From Armatimonadota bacterium (GTDB taxonomy: Bacteria > Armatimonadota > Fimbriimonadia > Fimbriimonadales > Fimbriimonadaceae): 54,602 nucleotides of DNA. The stretch spans positions 1 to 54,602 of the forward strand of contig JAGQUX010000020.1 of NCBI GenBank assembly GCA_020438215.1, read 5' to 3'. Shown here in pieces: positions 25,619 to 34,009 of this stretch. Made by a program: the position numbers and the translations under genes. How positions within the stretch are numbered: position 1 is the stretch's first letter; each line of letters begins with the position of its first letter. The notes under the pieces were generated by a model. That model was given only the letters and a program-made list of their open reading frames with translations, did not search any database and was not told where the DNA came from.

Positions 25619-28323
25619 TGTTTCACTCCATTGGCCACTGCGCGAACAGTGGGGATGGGGTCGTCGCGGAGAAGTTTGAGGGTTTCGATTGCAGAAGCAG
25701 GGAAGCGACCATCTAGTGCCTGGAGTGCCGAAATGCGGACTCCTGGGCGCGGATCGAGCAAGGCATCTACAATTTTCGCTTGAGCTTCCATCGATTCCAT
25801 TTTGTTGAGAATTTCAATTGCTGTCCGCGCAGTAAACTCATCGGCATCGGCGAGCATCGTGTCGGCAATCGGCATTGCTTGTTCCGGGAACTTGATCACG
25901 AGTTGGAAAGCGGCCTTTCTGGTTGGGAGATCAGCGGATTTCAGCATCGATACCGCCGAACCGAAGGCTTCCTTGTCTCCGATTTGGGCTAGCGCGATCA
26001 TGGATGCACGAACCAGCATGGGATTCTCCTTTTCGAACAGGAGCGGCTGGATCGCTGGAATTGCCGCAACCGCTTTGAGAGTTCCGGCAGCTTCGACGGC
26101 TCGCATCCGTAGACCTGGCTTTGTGCGGATGTAGTTGGGGAGTAGAGCCCCAACATCGGTGACGTTGGCTTGGGTGGCTATCCGGATGATGTTCTCTTGT
26201 TCAATCTCAGTGCCGTTCAAGCCCTTGATCCCCATGAGGCGTGCGGCATCTTCGCGGAGTAACCCAGCCATATATGCGAACGCGCGGAGGTGTAACCGAT
26301 TAGCAGATGCTAGCTTCTTGTCCAGCATCCATTCAAAAGCAGGCACCCCGATTCGTGCAAGTTCCTCAAGGCTATCTTGTACTTCTTTTTGCGCTGTCCC
26401 GACCCCCCATTGGGTTGCGAGGTTGTAGAGCCGCTCCAATTCCGCATCGCCTGGATTTGGTTTTGCTCCCGGTCGGATTGGAGGAGTGTTTTGCGGCGGA
26501 GCTGCACCTGTTGCTCCCGAAGTGGGTTTGTCGTATCCCACCGCCCAGGTTTCCCCGACCGTTGCAATGCCATTGGTGAACGGCAAGGAGTAAAAGTCGT
26601 TTTGGTCGAGGTCGGCGAACACGGCTAACGATCCCGAGCCCCGTGCGGATCGGGCGGTTGTTGGGGTGTTGGCGTAGCGGTCTATCCCCGCCGCGTCAAG
26701 GAAGATGCCAATTCCGTTAGCGACACCAGTGGCGGCGCGGGCATCGCGGCTGGCATAGAGATCATCGCCTTCTCGGTCAAATAGGAAGGCGGTTCCGTAG
26801 TCGTGACCGATGCCTTGCCCGGCCCCCACCTTGATTGTGTAAGTGTCATCTCCGTTCAGATCGAATAGATAACCGGCGGTCATGTGCATAGCACTGGCCT
26901 GGCAATAGTGTGTCCCTGAGTACAAGTCTTGCCCTGTAAAATCACACAAAGAGCCCAGGCTATACCAATAGCTTGCTCCTTGCATATAGGTTTCGCCGAG
27001 ATAGGAATCGTCGCCGCTTCCATCGGTGAGAAGCCCGATTCCGCCCCCAACTCCTCCGGAATCCTCGCGGTAACCCATCCCGTAGCCTTGGGCAAAACTG
27101 TAATGTGCCCGCGCAAAGAGCGGGGAGTTGAGTGCTAATCCACCGGCAAAGTAGATATCTGTGCCGGTTCGGTCAATGAGCCATCCAAGGCCAGCAGTGC
27201 GCCCCGCGCCTTGTCCAAAGAGCTTGAGGCGGTAATCATCATCGCCGCTCCGATCAAGGCAGATTCCCAAACCATACATCCCAAACCCTTGGGACAAAGC
27301 AACGTTATTGTAGTTGTCATTCCCGCCGAGCTTGTGGAAAACTCCTGCGCCTCCCAGACCGGCTCCGAAGTTGATGGATTGCCCGGTGAATTGGTCGTTG
27401 CCACCATTATCAATGGCCACTCCGACACCCATCACGCCTGCCCCAATGCTGAGGTCGGGAACGTTGTATTTGTCGTCACCGCTCAGGTCGATAAGGACGG
27501 AAGAGTAACCAACTCCCGCACCGTGCCGACCGGTGTATGTGTCGTTTCCACCGAGGTCGATGGTGATGCGGGCATCGCGCTCTGAGTGTTCATCGTTTCC
27601 AACGCCTGCGATAACAATGGGTAAGCCCCCAACATTGAGTTTGACTTTGCCTGTCCATGTGGATTTGAGGGCGGCAAGCTTTAGGGAAGCAACATCTGCG
27701 CTTTCAGTGACGGTGCGCGTTGCCGACCACATTTTTGCCCAATCCATTCGCGCGAGGAGCGAGACAACTTGGTCGCGATTGAGAGGTGTCTCTCGCACAA
27801 ATTCAAATTTGACCTTGGGTTCTTCTACTGCGAGAACAGGAAGAGATTCAATCAATAAGCGCAATTCTTGAACAGAATACTTAGACAAAGCAATACGAAT
27901 TTCTTCATCTGCTTTCAGGATATCGGCGGTGAGTTGTCCGATGATCGGCTTCATTTCCGTCGGGATATTTCCTTCAACGGTGACAGGGGTTGCGGCGGGA
28001 AGAACCTTGACTGCCCCAGCGATTTTGGAAAGGGCAATCTCAACGACTCGAGCAAACGATTCTTCGTTTCCGTCGGTGTGGAGAGCCATGAGCTCCTCGG
28101 CCGCTTCCATTGGGTCGCTCATCCCTCTGCGGATGAACGGCAACACCGGCATGTCGGGAAAAGGATCGCGTGCGTACTTGAGGTCTTCCCAAGTCATGTG
28201 TCCGATGTAGAGAGCTGACTCCAAGCCTTCTTTTTCACGGTCGGTGAATTGGGCGGAAGAAATTGTCACGAGAGGAAGGGCACAGACTGCAGTCATTGCG
28301 AGTTTTGCCCAGGTTTTCCACAT
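25615..28323 (-). CDS. Secreted beta-repeat plus HEAT-repeat protein
   Basis: A 902-residue protein. A signal peptide (LAMTAVCALPLVTISSAQ) is followed by a helical domain to about residue 240. About eleven to twelve tandem units of 28-32 residues run from about 256 to 575. Each carries a GxGxGxxxDxxGxDxY pattern (LGGNDTYTG, LSGDDKYNV, NGGNDQFTG, RSGDDDYRL, GSGDDSYLG, LNGDDTYTI, REGDDLYAS), which would fold as a calcium-binding-like beta solenoid. After a Pro-rich linker, HEAT-type helical repeats fill about 630-902. It has its own leaderless-type promoter and is the start of a coupled chain with HIT, lipoprotein and DinB. Function unknown. Confidence 0.87.
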   Translation of the reverse strand: MWKTWAKLAMTAVCALPLVTISSAQFTDREKEGLESALYIGHMTWEDLKYARDPFPDMPVLPFIRRGMSDPMEAAEELMALHTDGNEESFARVVEIALSKIAGAVKVLPAATPVTVEGNIPTEMKPIIGQLTADILKADEEIRIALSKYSVQELRLLIESLPVLAVEEPKVKFEFVRETPLNRDQVVSLLARMDWAKMWSATRTVTESADVASLKLAALKSTWTGKVKLNVGGLPIVIAGVGNDEHSERDARITIDLGGNDTYTGRHGAGVGYSSVLIDLSGDDKYNVPDLSIGAGVMGVGVAIDNGGNDQFTGQSINFGAGLGGAGVFHKLGGNDNYNNVALSQGFGMYGLGICLDRSGDDDYRLKLFGQGAGRTAGLGWLIDRTGTDIYFAGGLALNSPLFARAHYSFAQGYGMGYREDSGGVGGGIGLLTDGSGDDSYLGETYMQGASYWYSLGSLCDFTGQDLYSGTHYCQASAMHMTAGYLFDLNGDDTYTIKVGAGQGIGHDYGTAFLFDREGDDLYASRDARAATGVANGIGIFLDAAGIDRYANTPTTARSARGSGSLAVFADLDQNDFYSLPFTNGIATVGETWAVGYDKPTSGATGAAPPQNTPPIRPGAKPNPGDAELERLYNLATQWGVGTAQKEVQDSLEELARIGVPAFEWMLDKKLASANRLHLRAFAYMAGLLREDAARLMGIKGLNGTEIEQENIIRIATQANVTDVGALLPNYIRTKPGLRMRAVEAAGTLKAVAAIPAIQPLLFEKENPMLVRASMIALAQIGDKEAFGSAVSMLKSADLPTRKAAFQLVIKFPEQAMPIADTMLADADEFTARTAIEILNKMESMEAQAKIVDALLDPRPGVRISALQALDGRFPASAIETLKLLRDDPIPTVRAVANGVKQ

Positions 28324-28329
28324 GGGATG

Positions 28330-28335
28330 AGTTTA
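28330..28335 (-). promoter_or_regulatory. -10 element of a probable leaderless promoter for the beta-repeat/HEAT gene
   Basis: TAAACT, six bases (CATCCC), then ATG at 28323. It lies in the 17-base gap after the ApgM-like gene, so it would be an internal promoter of the run. Confidence 0.5.
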
Positions 28336-28340
28336 TCCGT

Positions 28341-29453
28341 TTAGCCGGTTGTTTTGGGTGTCAAAAACTGATCGATCAGCTCTTCCATTCGGCGTTTCGG
28401 AGCTTTGGGTTCATCGAGGATGCGTTCATCGAAGGGGAGATTGGATTCAGCGATGGCGTAGCTAGCGCAGAACGCGAACAATCCGGGGTTTCCAGGTGCG
28501 AGGATCAGGATTTCGTGCTCTGGCTCGGGTTGGGAGAGGATTGGCTCAACGAGATTTTCTCCGACAACCCGCAGGCTGTATTCGATCTCTTCCATGCGGT
28601 TTTGCTGTCGCATTTCTTCTAGATTGAGAACGACAATCTGGTTGGAGCTTGAATTGAAAGTGTCCTTCAGCACTTTAGGGTTGACGTGGACACCTTTCAG
28701 GAATCGGGAACGCTCGGAGTGGCGATACCCAACCAATCGCGCCAATCCTTGTAGCCTCAGAGAGTTGCTTCGCACCTCCACGACTTCACCGCGCCGTAAA
28801 GCGAGATTCGGAAGGGAAGGGCGGAAGCCAAATCCCCAAGGCCAGAGAACATTGAGTGGAGGTTCACCCTCCTCTCGGCGAATACGGTTGATCTCGTGGT
28901 CGTCGAGAATGTTGAGCGAGTCCTCAATCAACTGGCGGAGGATGCGTTCGCCATCACCTTCCGGGAGGCAGGAATCCCAGGGCTGGCCAGCCGCTTGAGA
29001 AGGGGCGGTCACACCAAGATCAAGCGAGCCATCTTCCCAAACTAAGGCGTGATCAGTTCCTTCGCCTAAGACCGGGATTAGCCGCTTTGTTTGGAGTTGC
29101 TCGAAGACTTGGTTCAAAGCGTCCAGTTCTTGTGCAGAAACTTTTCCAGGAGCAAACCCGAGTTGTCCGGCTTCATCCACCGAAAGCCAGCTCAAATGAA
29201 AGTGCACCGAACGATCAGGAGGGTCGACTCCGAGCGCAGAAACCATGAGCGGGCCGGCAGCGACGGGGAATCGCACAGGGGAGATTCCGAAGTAAGCGAC
29301 TTCAGGAGTCAATACATCTTGGTGGGTTTGAAGCACTCCTACTTGAGCGCGTTCAAGAAGCACAGGCCACACACCGCCAAGTTCGCGGAGGACAGAATCA
29401 CCTTCTGTTCCTCCGCTCAGCCCTTTGAAAATTAGTACGATGCGATGGCTCAC
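28341..29453 (-). CDS. Divergent ApgM-like protein, probable loss of phosphoglycerate mutase activity
   Basis: A 370-residue protein resembling archaeal-type cofactor-independent phosphoglycerate mutase. It has LNVLWPWGFGFRPSLPNL (ApgM usually TNxxWLWGxGxxP), GLARLVGYR, and an early region VRFPVAAGPLMVSALGV matching the substrate loop. The alkaline-phosphatase-type metal ligands look absent. The N-terminal Gly-Asp-Gly is IFKGLSGG, and the C-terminal Asp-His pair is replaced by APGNPGLFAFC. It could be a pseudoenzyme or bind another ligand. It overlaps the VanZ-like gene by four bases (ATGA). Confidence 0.75.
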   Translation of the reverse strand: MSHRIVLIFKGLSGGTEGDSVLRELGGVWPVLLERAQVGVLQTHQDVLTPEVAYFGISPVRFPVAAGPLMVSALGVDPPDRSVHFHLSWLSVDEAGQLGFAPGKVSAQELDALNQVFEQLQTKRLIPVLGEGTDHALVWEDGSLDLGVTAPSQAAGQPWDSCLPEGDGERILRQLIEDSLNILDDHEINRIRREEGEPPLNVLWPWGFGFRPSLPNLALRRGEVVEVRSNSLRLQGLARLVGYRHSERSRFLKGVHVNPKVLKDTFNSSSNQIVVLNLEEMRQQNRMEEIEYSLRVVGENLVEPILSQPEPEHEILILAPGNPGLFAFCASYAIAESNLPFDERILDEPKAPKRRMEELIDQFLTPKTTG

Positions 29454-30235
29454 TGCTCGGTGCTGGGTTTACCCTCTTGCCTGGAGGTTCTCCACCAAAA
29501 TAGTCCGAGAAACAGCGTCATTCCCAGCGTGTCAAGGAGCACATCTTGAGGTCGTCCTGTGCGGTTCCCGGCACTGGCTTGAGTCCATTCGTCAAAGGTT
29601 GCGAGGGGGATGAGCCAAGCATATGCGGCAAGGGCGGATATCTTTTTTGTGGTGCCTTGCCGGTAAGCCGCCCACGCGGTACAGAATGCGGCACCACCGT
29701 ATCCGGTGACGTGGAGCGTTTTTCGGATCGCAATCACCCATGCTTTGATGACGCGCCAATCGTCGGTTCCTAACAGTTGCCCGATCATTTTTGCCATCCA
29801 TCCGGGTCCGCCGGCAGGTCCGCTAAAGTAAGCAATGAAGAGCCCAAATGCGACGGCTCCTGCCAGAGCCCACGGCCACCCGCGTTTGTTCGAGCGGGTG
29901 TGAACCCAAGTCAATGTGAAAATCACGCCCAACAGAGTGAGCGTGGTGACAATCCATGTCCGAGTGAGTGGGAGGTCGGCGTTGGGGTTTCCTTTCGCCC
30001 AGAGAAGAAGGAATGCTGATCCATACGCGGCGAGAAACATCAGCCGCATCTGGATTGGCTTGAGGCTTGGGATCAAACCTGCCGCGAGCCCCGTTGTGAG
30101 TAAGAGTAGGAGCGGAGCAAAGATCGGGAATTGGAGTTGCCCCATCTTCCATATTTGCAAACCAAAGATCGCCGAGAACGCAAGGGTCACAACAAGTGAC
30201 CAGCGCGAAAACTGTGGCGATTTTTCCTCTTGCAC
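29450..30235 (-). CDS. VanZ-like integral membrane protein
   Basis: A 261-residue protein with six to seven hydrophobic helices. The last ~90 residues carry the VanZ signature: Asp-Glu in PLATFDEWTQASAGNRTGRPQDVLLDTLG-type order (DEWTQ, then R, then D and G eight to twelve residues on). VanZ itself affects teicoplanin resistance, but most relatives have no known role. The start is GTG at 30235; no ATG fits before the first helix. It is the first gene of the minus-strand run. Confidence 0.85.
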   Translation of the reverse strand: MQEEKSPQFSRWSLVVTLAFSAIFGLQIWKMGQLQFPIFAPLLLLLTTGLAAGLIPSLKPIQMRLMFLAAYGSAFLLLWAKGNPNADLPLTRTWIVTTLTLLGVIFTLTWVHTRSNKRGWPWALAGAVAFGLFIAYFSGPAGGPGWMAKMIGQLLGTDDWRVIKAWVIAIRKTLHVTGYGGAAFCTAWAAYRQGTTKKISALAAYAWLIPLATFDEWTQASAGNRTGRPQDVLLDTLGMTLFLGLFWWRTSRQEGKPSTEQ

Positions 30236-30316
30236 TGCTGGTTATTGTGGGTTCACAGCGGGATGAGCGTCAGGGCCGGGTTAACGAATCGTGACCAGCG
30301 GTAGGATGATCGTCAG

Positions 30317-31075
30317 ATGCGAATTCTGATCACGAACGACGATGGAGTGTATGCGCCGGGGATTGCCGCGCTGGTGCGAGCGGTCCAGCCGATAGCCAGT
30401 GAGATCATTGTCTCTGCTCCCGACCGGGAGCGTTCGGCGTGTGGGCACGCAATGACCCTCCGTGATCCGCTTCGCTTCAAGGAAACCGAAGTTGAAGGGT
30501 GCCGCGCTCTGGAAGTGAATGGGGTGCCAGTGGACTGCGTGAACCTCGCCCTGACCGTCGCGTTCCCCGATGGCTGCGATTTGGTTCTGAGTGGCATCAA
30601 TAACGGCCCAAATCTCGGCTTTGATGTCACCTATTCCGGCACGGTCGCGGGAGCAATGGAAGGGTGCATCAACGGCATCAAGTCGATGGCTTTTTCGATG
30701 GCACTTTTTGTGGATGGCGCGCCCCTCCACATGGAAACGGGTGAGAGGTGGATCGCCGAAAATATCCAAAAGCTCACTGAGATCGACTTACCTGAACTGA
30801 CGTTCCTCAATGTGAATGTCCCTGCGATCGCTCACGCTGAGATCGAAGGGGTGCGCGTCGTCGGGATGGGGCAGCGTGTGTATCAGGATCGGGTGGAGCA
30901 CCGCGAAGATCCTTGGGGGCGCACCTACTACTGGCAGGGCGGCTCAGTGGTGATGAAGCCGGATGTTCCCGACACCGATGTTTGGGCGGTGAGTGAGCAC
31001 TACGTTTCTGTAACGCCGGTCTCGTTGGATTGGACGAACCACACTTTCAAGGACGAGGTTGCAAGTAGATTTTAG
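30317..31075 (+). CDS. surE: 5'/3'-nucleotidase SurE
   Basis: A 252-residue metal-dependent nucleoside monophosphate phosphatase. The N-terminus MRILITNDDGVYAPGI carries the paired Asp ligands. SAPDRERSACGHAMT follows, and later SGINNGPNLG and YSGTVAGAMEG complete the metal and substrate site. Cytosolic homodimer or tetramer linked to stationary-phase survival. The C-terminus is of ordinary length. Only 12 bases separate it from the AT-rich gene that follows. Confidence 0.96.
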   Translation: MRILITNDDGVYAPGIAALVRAVQPIASEIIVSAPDRERSACGHAMTLRDPLRFKETEVEGCRALEVNGVPVDCVNLALTVAFPDGCDLVLSGINNGPNLGFDVTYSGTVAGAMEGCINGIKSMAFSMALFVDGAPLHMETGERWIAENIQKLTEIDLPELTFLNVNVPAIAHAEIEGVRVVGMGQRVYQDRVEHREDPWGRTYYWQGGSVVMKPDVPDTDVWAVSEHYVSVTPVSLDWTNHTFKDEVASRF

Positions 31076-31081
31076 TATAAT
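31076..31081 (+). promoter_or_regulatory. Consensus -10 TATAAT placed so that transcription would begin at the GTG start
   Basis: TATAAT follows the surE stop codon directly and is six bases (TGCAAC) from GTG 31088. No good -35 is visible at the 16-18 base distance (about 31053-31058 reads ACGAGG). Confidence 0.6.
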
Positions 31082-31087
31082 TGCAAC

Positions 31088-33301
31088 GTGTCACTGCCAT
31101 CTATCCTGCAAGGGATACTTACTGATGAGGGCCTGAGCGCCGCCAAGCGGGTAATTCCAAAACTTGTAGCCAAGTTCTCAGGTAGATCTGATAATTTTAG
31201 GGACATTCTAGAACTCCTCAAGGATACTTGGTCGCGTAGTATTTCTGAACTTGAAAAACTGTCTTCTACGAGTTCTGATTTACAATTACTACATTCGGAG
31301 ATACGTCAACATATTCCATCACAATTAGATGCACTTTCAGACTCATTTGACCATAGGCTAGCAGAATCAATTTTATTGAATGATTTTGATGAAGTGAGAA
31401 TTTGTGTGGAGAATGCCATATTTCGGAAGCTGATTGATGATCGAACTACACTTGAAGACTATGGTAAGTCTTTGACCATAGTAACGGAAATTTTTCGTTG
31501 TTCATTTATTCGTTTACTGACCGAAGAAAAGCATAATTCAGCGTATAAGAGGTTTTCGATAATCATTTTGGGTTTTAGTGAATTTGATGTGAAGAATGTA
31601 AAGTTGACGAATTTTTCAACCCAGGATGAAATTGAAAGCAAGTTGAGCACTTGTGTTTCCCAAAGTGCTATCAAATTTGAAAATCATATTAAAGAAATCC
31701 TGGAATCAAACAAGAGTCTATCACACATTGCTGAACTGGCATCTGAAATGAATATGGGTTTAGTAGATTTGCTTCAAAATGTGCAAGAAGAAAAAAATGA
31801 TCTGAGGCGTGAAAAGGCAAAACTTACTCTGGAGATACAAAAACTCAATGAAAGATTATCACAGTACAAACATAAAGAATGGGATAATTTGGGAATGTTG
31901 CATAAAAATGTACAGTCTTCTAAGGAGCAAGGTAGCCCGGGAATAGTTGAGTTAATTGAAAAATCACATCATTGCCGAGAAATGGGTCAATTTATAGAAG
32001 CTGTCATTCATGCTCGCGAGGCTGAGGAACTGGATGCAAAATCCTTGGACGCTAAGTTTGCCCTTGCATATGCTTTGGAATTGAGACAGGACGGTAATAG
32101 GAAGCAAGACTTATTGGACGCCATAGCTAGGTATGAAGAGATTTCATTTGTCTCCAGAAATAAGGATCAAGGATTTTATGTGACGGTTAGATCTAGGCTT
32201 GGTCTTTCTTATCTAGAGGTTGAAAGGTATCTTGGTTCTTTTTATTTCTTTACTGGCGTCAAGATACTGGAAGACTGTTTGACTTATGAAGTAGTTCGCA
32301 ATAACAAGTTGAATCAATCATACATATTGTCAGTTCTTGGAATGGCGTATTTCAAGAATCACTATGATGCGAGTTCTTCAAGCAAGATGAAAGGGCTTCA
32401 TTTTTTGCGTCAAGCTATGCGCTTTAGTTCAAGGTTTGAGGATTTCGAGTTGTGGAGCATGTGTTCATTAAATTTGGCAAATGCACTAGTTCATGCTCCA
32501 GTAGATGACCCGATCGTCAGTTTTGAGGAAGCACGTAAGTTACTAACTGATGTTTTGAATGAAATTAATGAAACTGAGCACAGAGTGCTGTATTCTCAAA
32601 TAATGACGAATCTTGGAAATGCATATCTATTTGACCCACTGAATTTGCATGAGAATAAGCGTAAGGCAATTCTAGCGTATGTTAAGGGGTTGAGTTTGAG
32701 GGTTGAATCAGAAGAGGTTCAAAGTAGTAGCAAATTGCAAAATAATATTGGAATTTGTTATTGTTCGATGAGGGAGGAGAATTTGAGCTTGTATTTCAGG
32801 CGTGCAATGCGTCGATATAGAAGATCATTGCGTTATGTTTCAAAGTCATTGCATCCGAATGAATACGCTAAAGCTTGTATGAATATTGGCAACTGCATTA
32901 GAGATTTTTATGAATCAGGATTGGATATAAGTTTGCTTGAAAGCATTGAATATTATTACAAGTCTGCTGATGTATTCAATTTGAATGATAAACCCTATGA
33001 GTGGGCAAGAATGATGAGGAATGTTGGTTGGGTTTATCATTTGCTTGGAAAGAGTATGGATGTGCAATATTATGATAAGGCATTGGAATGTTATGATGAT
33101 GCATTGGAAGTCGTGACTTCTGATTCATATCCTCAAGACTGGCTAACTATAGTTGATCGTAAAATTGAAACAGCGAAGGCTTCCAAGAAAATTGACGTAA
33201 CCATCAAAACGCTCCAGGAAAAATTCAACTTTCTTAGTCTGATTGGTCAGCATGAATACGCTAATGAGACTAAGAAAATCATAGAAGGATTCGAAAGCTA
33301 A
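31088..33301 (+). CDS. AT-rich accessory gene: helical, coiled-coil and TPR-type protein
   Basis: A 737-residue protein with no signal peptide or membrane segment. Residues 1-230 are helical and contain no motif I recognise. A coiled coil spans about 233-267 (REKAKLTLEIQKLNERL). From about 285 to the end it is a chain of TPR-like helical hairpins. Several resemble the repeats of CHAT/NACHT-associated proteins (MTNLGNAYLFDP, KACMNIGNCIRD, MMRNVGWVYHLLGK, ALEVVTSDSYPQDWLTI). Base composition is clearly AT-richer than its neighbours, with many AGA, AGG and ATA codons, suggesting acquisition. No effector domain is present. It may be a sensor or scaffold; a defence role is inference only. Its stop overlaps the convergent gene by four bases. 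Confidence 0.85.
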   Translation: MSLPSILQGILTDEGLSAAKRVIPKLVAKFSGRSDNFRDILELLKDTWSRSISELEKLSSTSSDLQLLHSEIRQHIPSQLDALSDSFDHRLAESILLNDFDEVRICVENAIFRKLIDDRTTLEDYGKSLTIVTEIFRCSFIRLLTEEKHNSAYKRFSIIILGFSEFDVKNVKLTNFSTQDEIESKLSTCVSQSAIKFENHIKEILESNKSLSHIAELASEMNMGLVDLLQNVQEEKNDLRREKAKLTLEIQKLNERLSQYKHKEWDNLGMLHKNVQSSKEQGSPGIVELIEKSHHCREMGQFIEAVIHAREAEELDAKSLDAKFALAYALELRQDGNRKQDLLDAIARYEEISFVSRNKDQGFYVTVRSRLGLSYLEVERYLGSFYFFTGVKILEDCLTYEVVRNNKLNQSYILSVLGMAYFKNHYDASSSSKMKGLHFLRQAMRFSSRFEDFELWSMCSLNLANALVHAPVDDPIVSFEEARKLLTDVLNEINETEHRVLYSQIMTNLGNAYLFDPLNLHENKRKAILAYVKGLSLRVESEEVQSSSKLQNNIGICYCSMREENLSLYFRRAMRRYRRSLRYVSKSLHPNEYAKACMNIGNCIRDFYESGLDISLLESIEYYYKSADVFNLNDKPYEWARMMRNVGWVYHLLGKSMDVQYYDKALECYDDALEVVTSDSYPQDWLTIVDRKIETAKASKKIDVTIKTLQEKFNFLSLIGQHEYANETKKIIEGFES

Positions 33302-33990
33302 TCTTCTAACCAAGCGCGGAAAGGATTGTTCCGCCCCGCTTCAATCAGATCGTTTGTTGGTTCATCGCAATATATCCACCGCAGAATCTGGTGGGGGATC
33401 AGCGGGAGCTTCATCTCGTCAATCGGCTCGGGCCAATTCAGATGCAGGTGCTCCGTGCCACTGGGGAGTACGACCCCGCGCATGAGGCTCACGGTACGGC
33501 TATCGGGAGTTTGCTCCAAAACCAAATTCGCGGCGGCGAGGATGACTTCATCACGCGGGCCGGTGGCTTTGGGCTGACTGAGCATATTGCGCGTGGCAGG
33601 AGAAAGCTGCTCGGGAGGTGTGGGCCGGTTCCGATCCCCCTTGCGAAGCTCGAACGGGTCTTCCTCCATCTCTTCAAACGCCTGGAGTTTGTCGGAACTG
33701 ACAGCCCCTACCATCCGCCGCGACCCATCTTCATTCAGCATCAGCACGAGGTCGGTGGTGCCTTCGCTGGCTTCGGATAGGTCGGTGGATGAGCGGATCA
33801 GGAGATCGCGATTGAAATCGTCGAACAACTTCCGGGCAAGGCGATCAATCAGATCAAGCCGCTCCAAGTTGGCATCGAACAGCGAGAGAGTGACGACATC
33901 ATCCGGGTACCAAGTGGCAAGACTAGCGAGCACAGGCGGCGCACACCGCACATTTCCGGCTCCGGCCAAGAGGACAACGCGATCTCTCAT
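33298..33990 (-). CDS. Rossmann-type protein resembling the N-terminus of GH4 enzymes
   Basis: A 230-residue protein. The N-terminus VVLLAGAGNVRCAPPVLASL followed by VTLSLFDANLERLDLIDRLARKL has the Gly-rich turn and the acidic end of strand two of an NAD-binding fold, as in family 4 glycosidases. The usual GH4 length is about 430 residues, and the Cys/His metal site is not seen. A Pro-rich acidic linker leads to a C-terminal part, PSGTEHLHLNWPEPIDEMK. GC content is native, unlike the gene it faces. Function unknown. Confidence 0.75.
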   Translation of the reverse strand: MRDRVVLLAGAGNVRCAPPVLASLATWYPDDVVTLSLFDANLERLDLIDRLARKLFDDFNRDLLIRSSTDLSEASEGTTDLVLMLNEDGSRRMVGAVSSDKLQAFEEMEEDPFELRKGDRNRPTPPEQLSPATRNMLSQPKATGPRDEVILAAANLVLEQTPDSRTVSLMRGVVLPSGTEHLHLNWPEPIDEMKLPLIPHQILRWIYCDEPTNDLIEAGRNNPFRAWLED

Positions 33991-34009
33991 CTGAACTAAA
34001 GTTTACTCG

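Noticed and set aside
25615-28323. Assignment of the 902-residue protein as an RTX toxin
   Set aside because: The repeat length (28-32) and pattern differ from the nine-residue RTX unit, and there is a Sec-type signal peptide but no type I secretion gene nearby.
33316-33334. Hairpin GCGGAA/TTCCGC after the AT-rich TPR gene as a terminator
   Set aside because: Only six pairs and no T-rich tail on either strand; it lies within the codons of the convergent gene.
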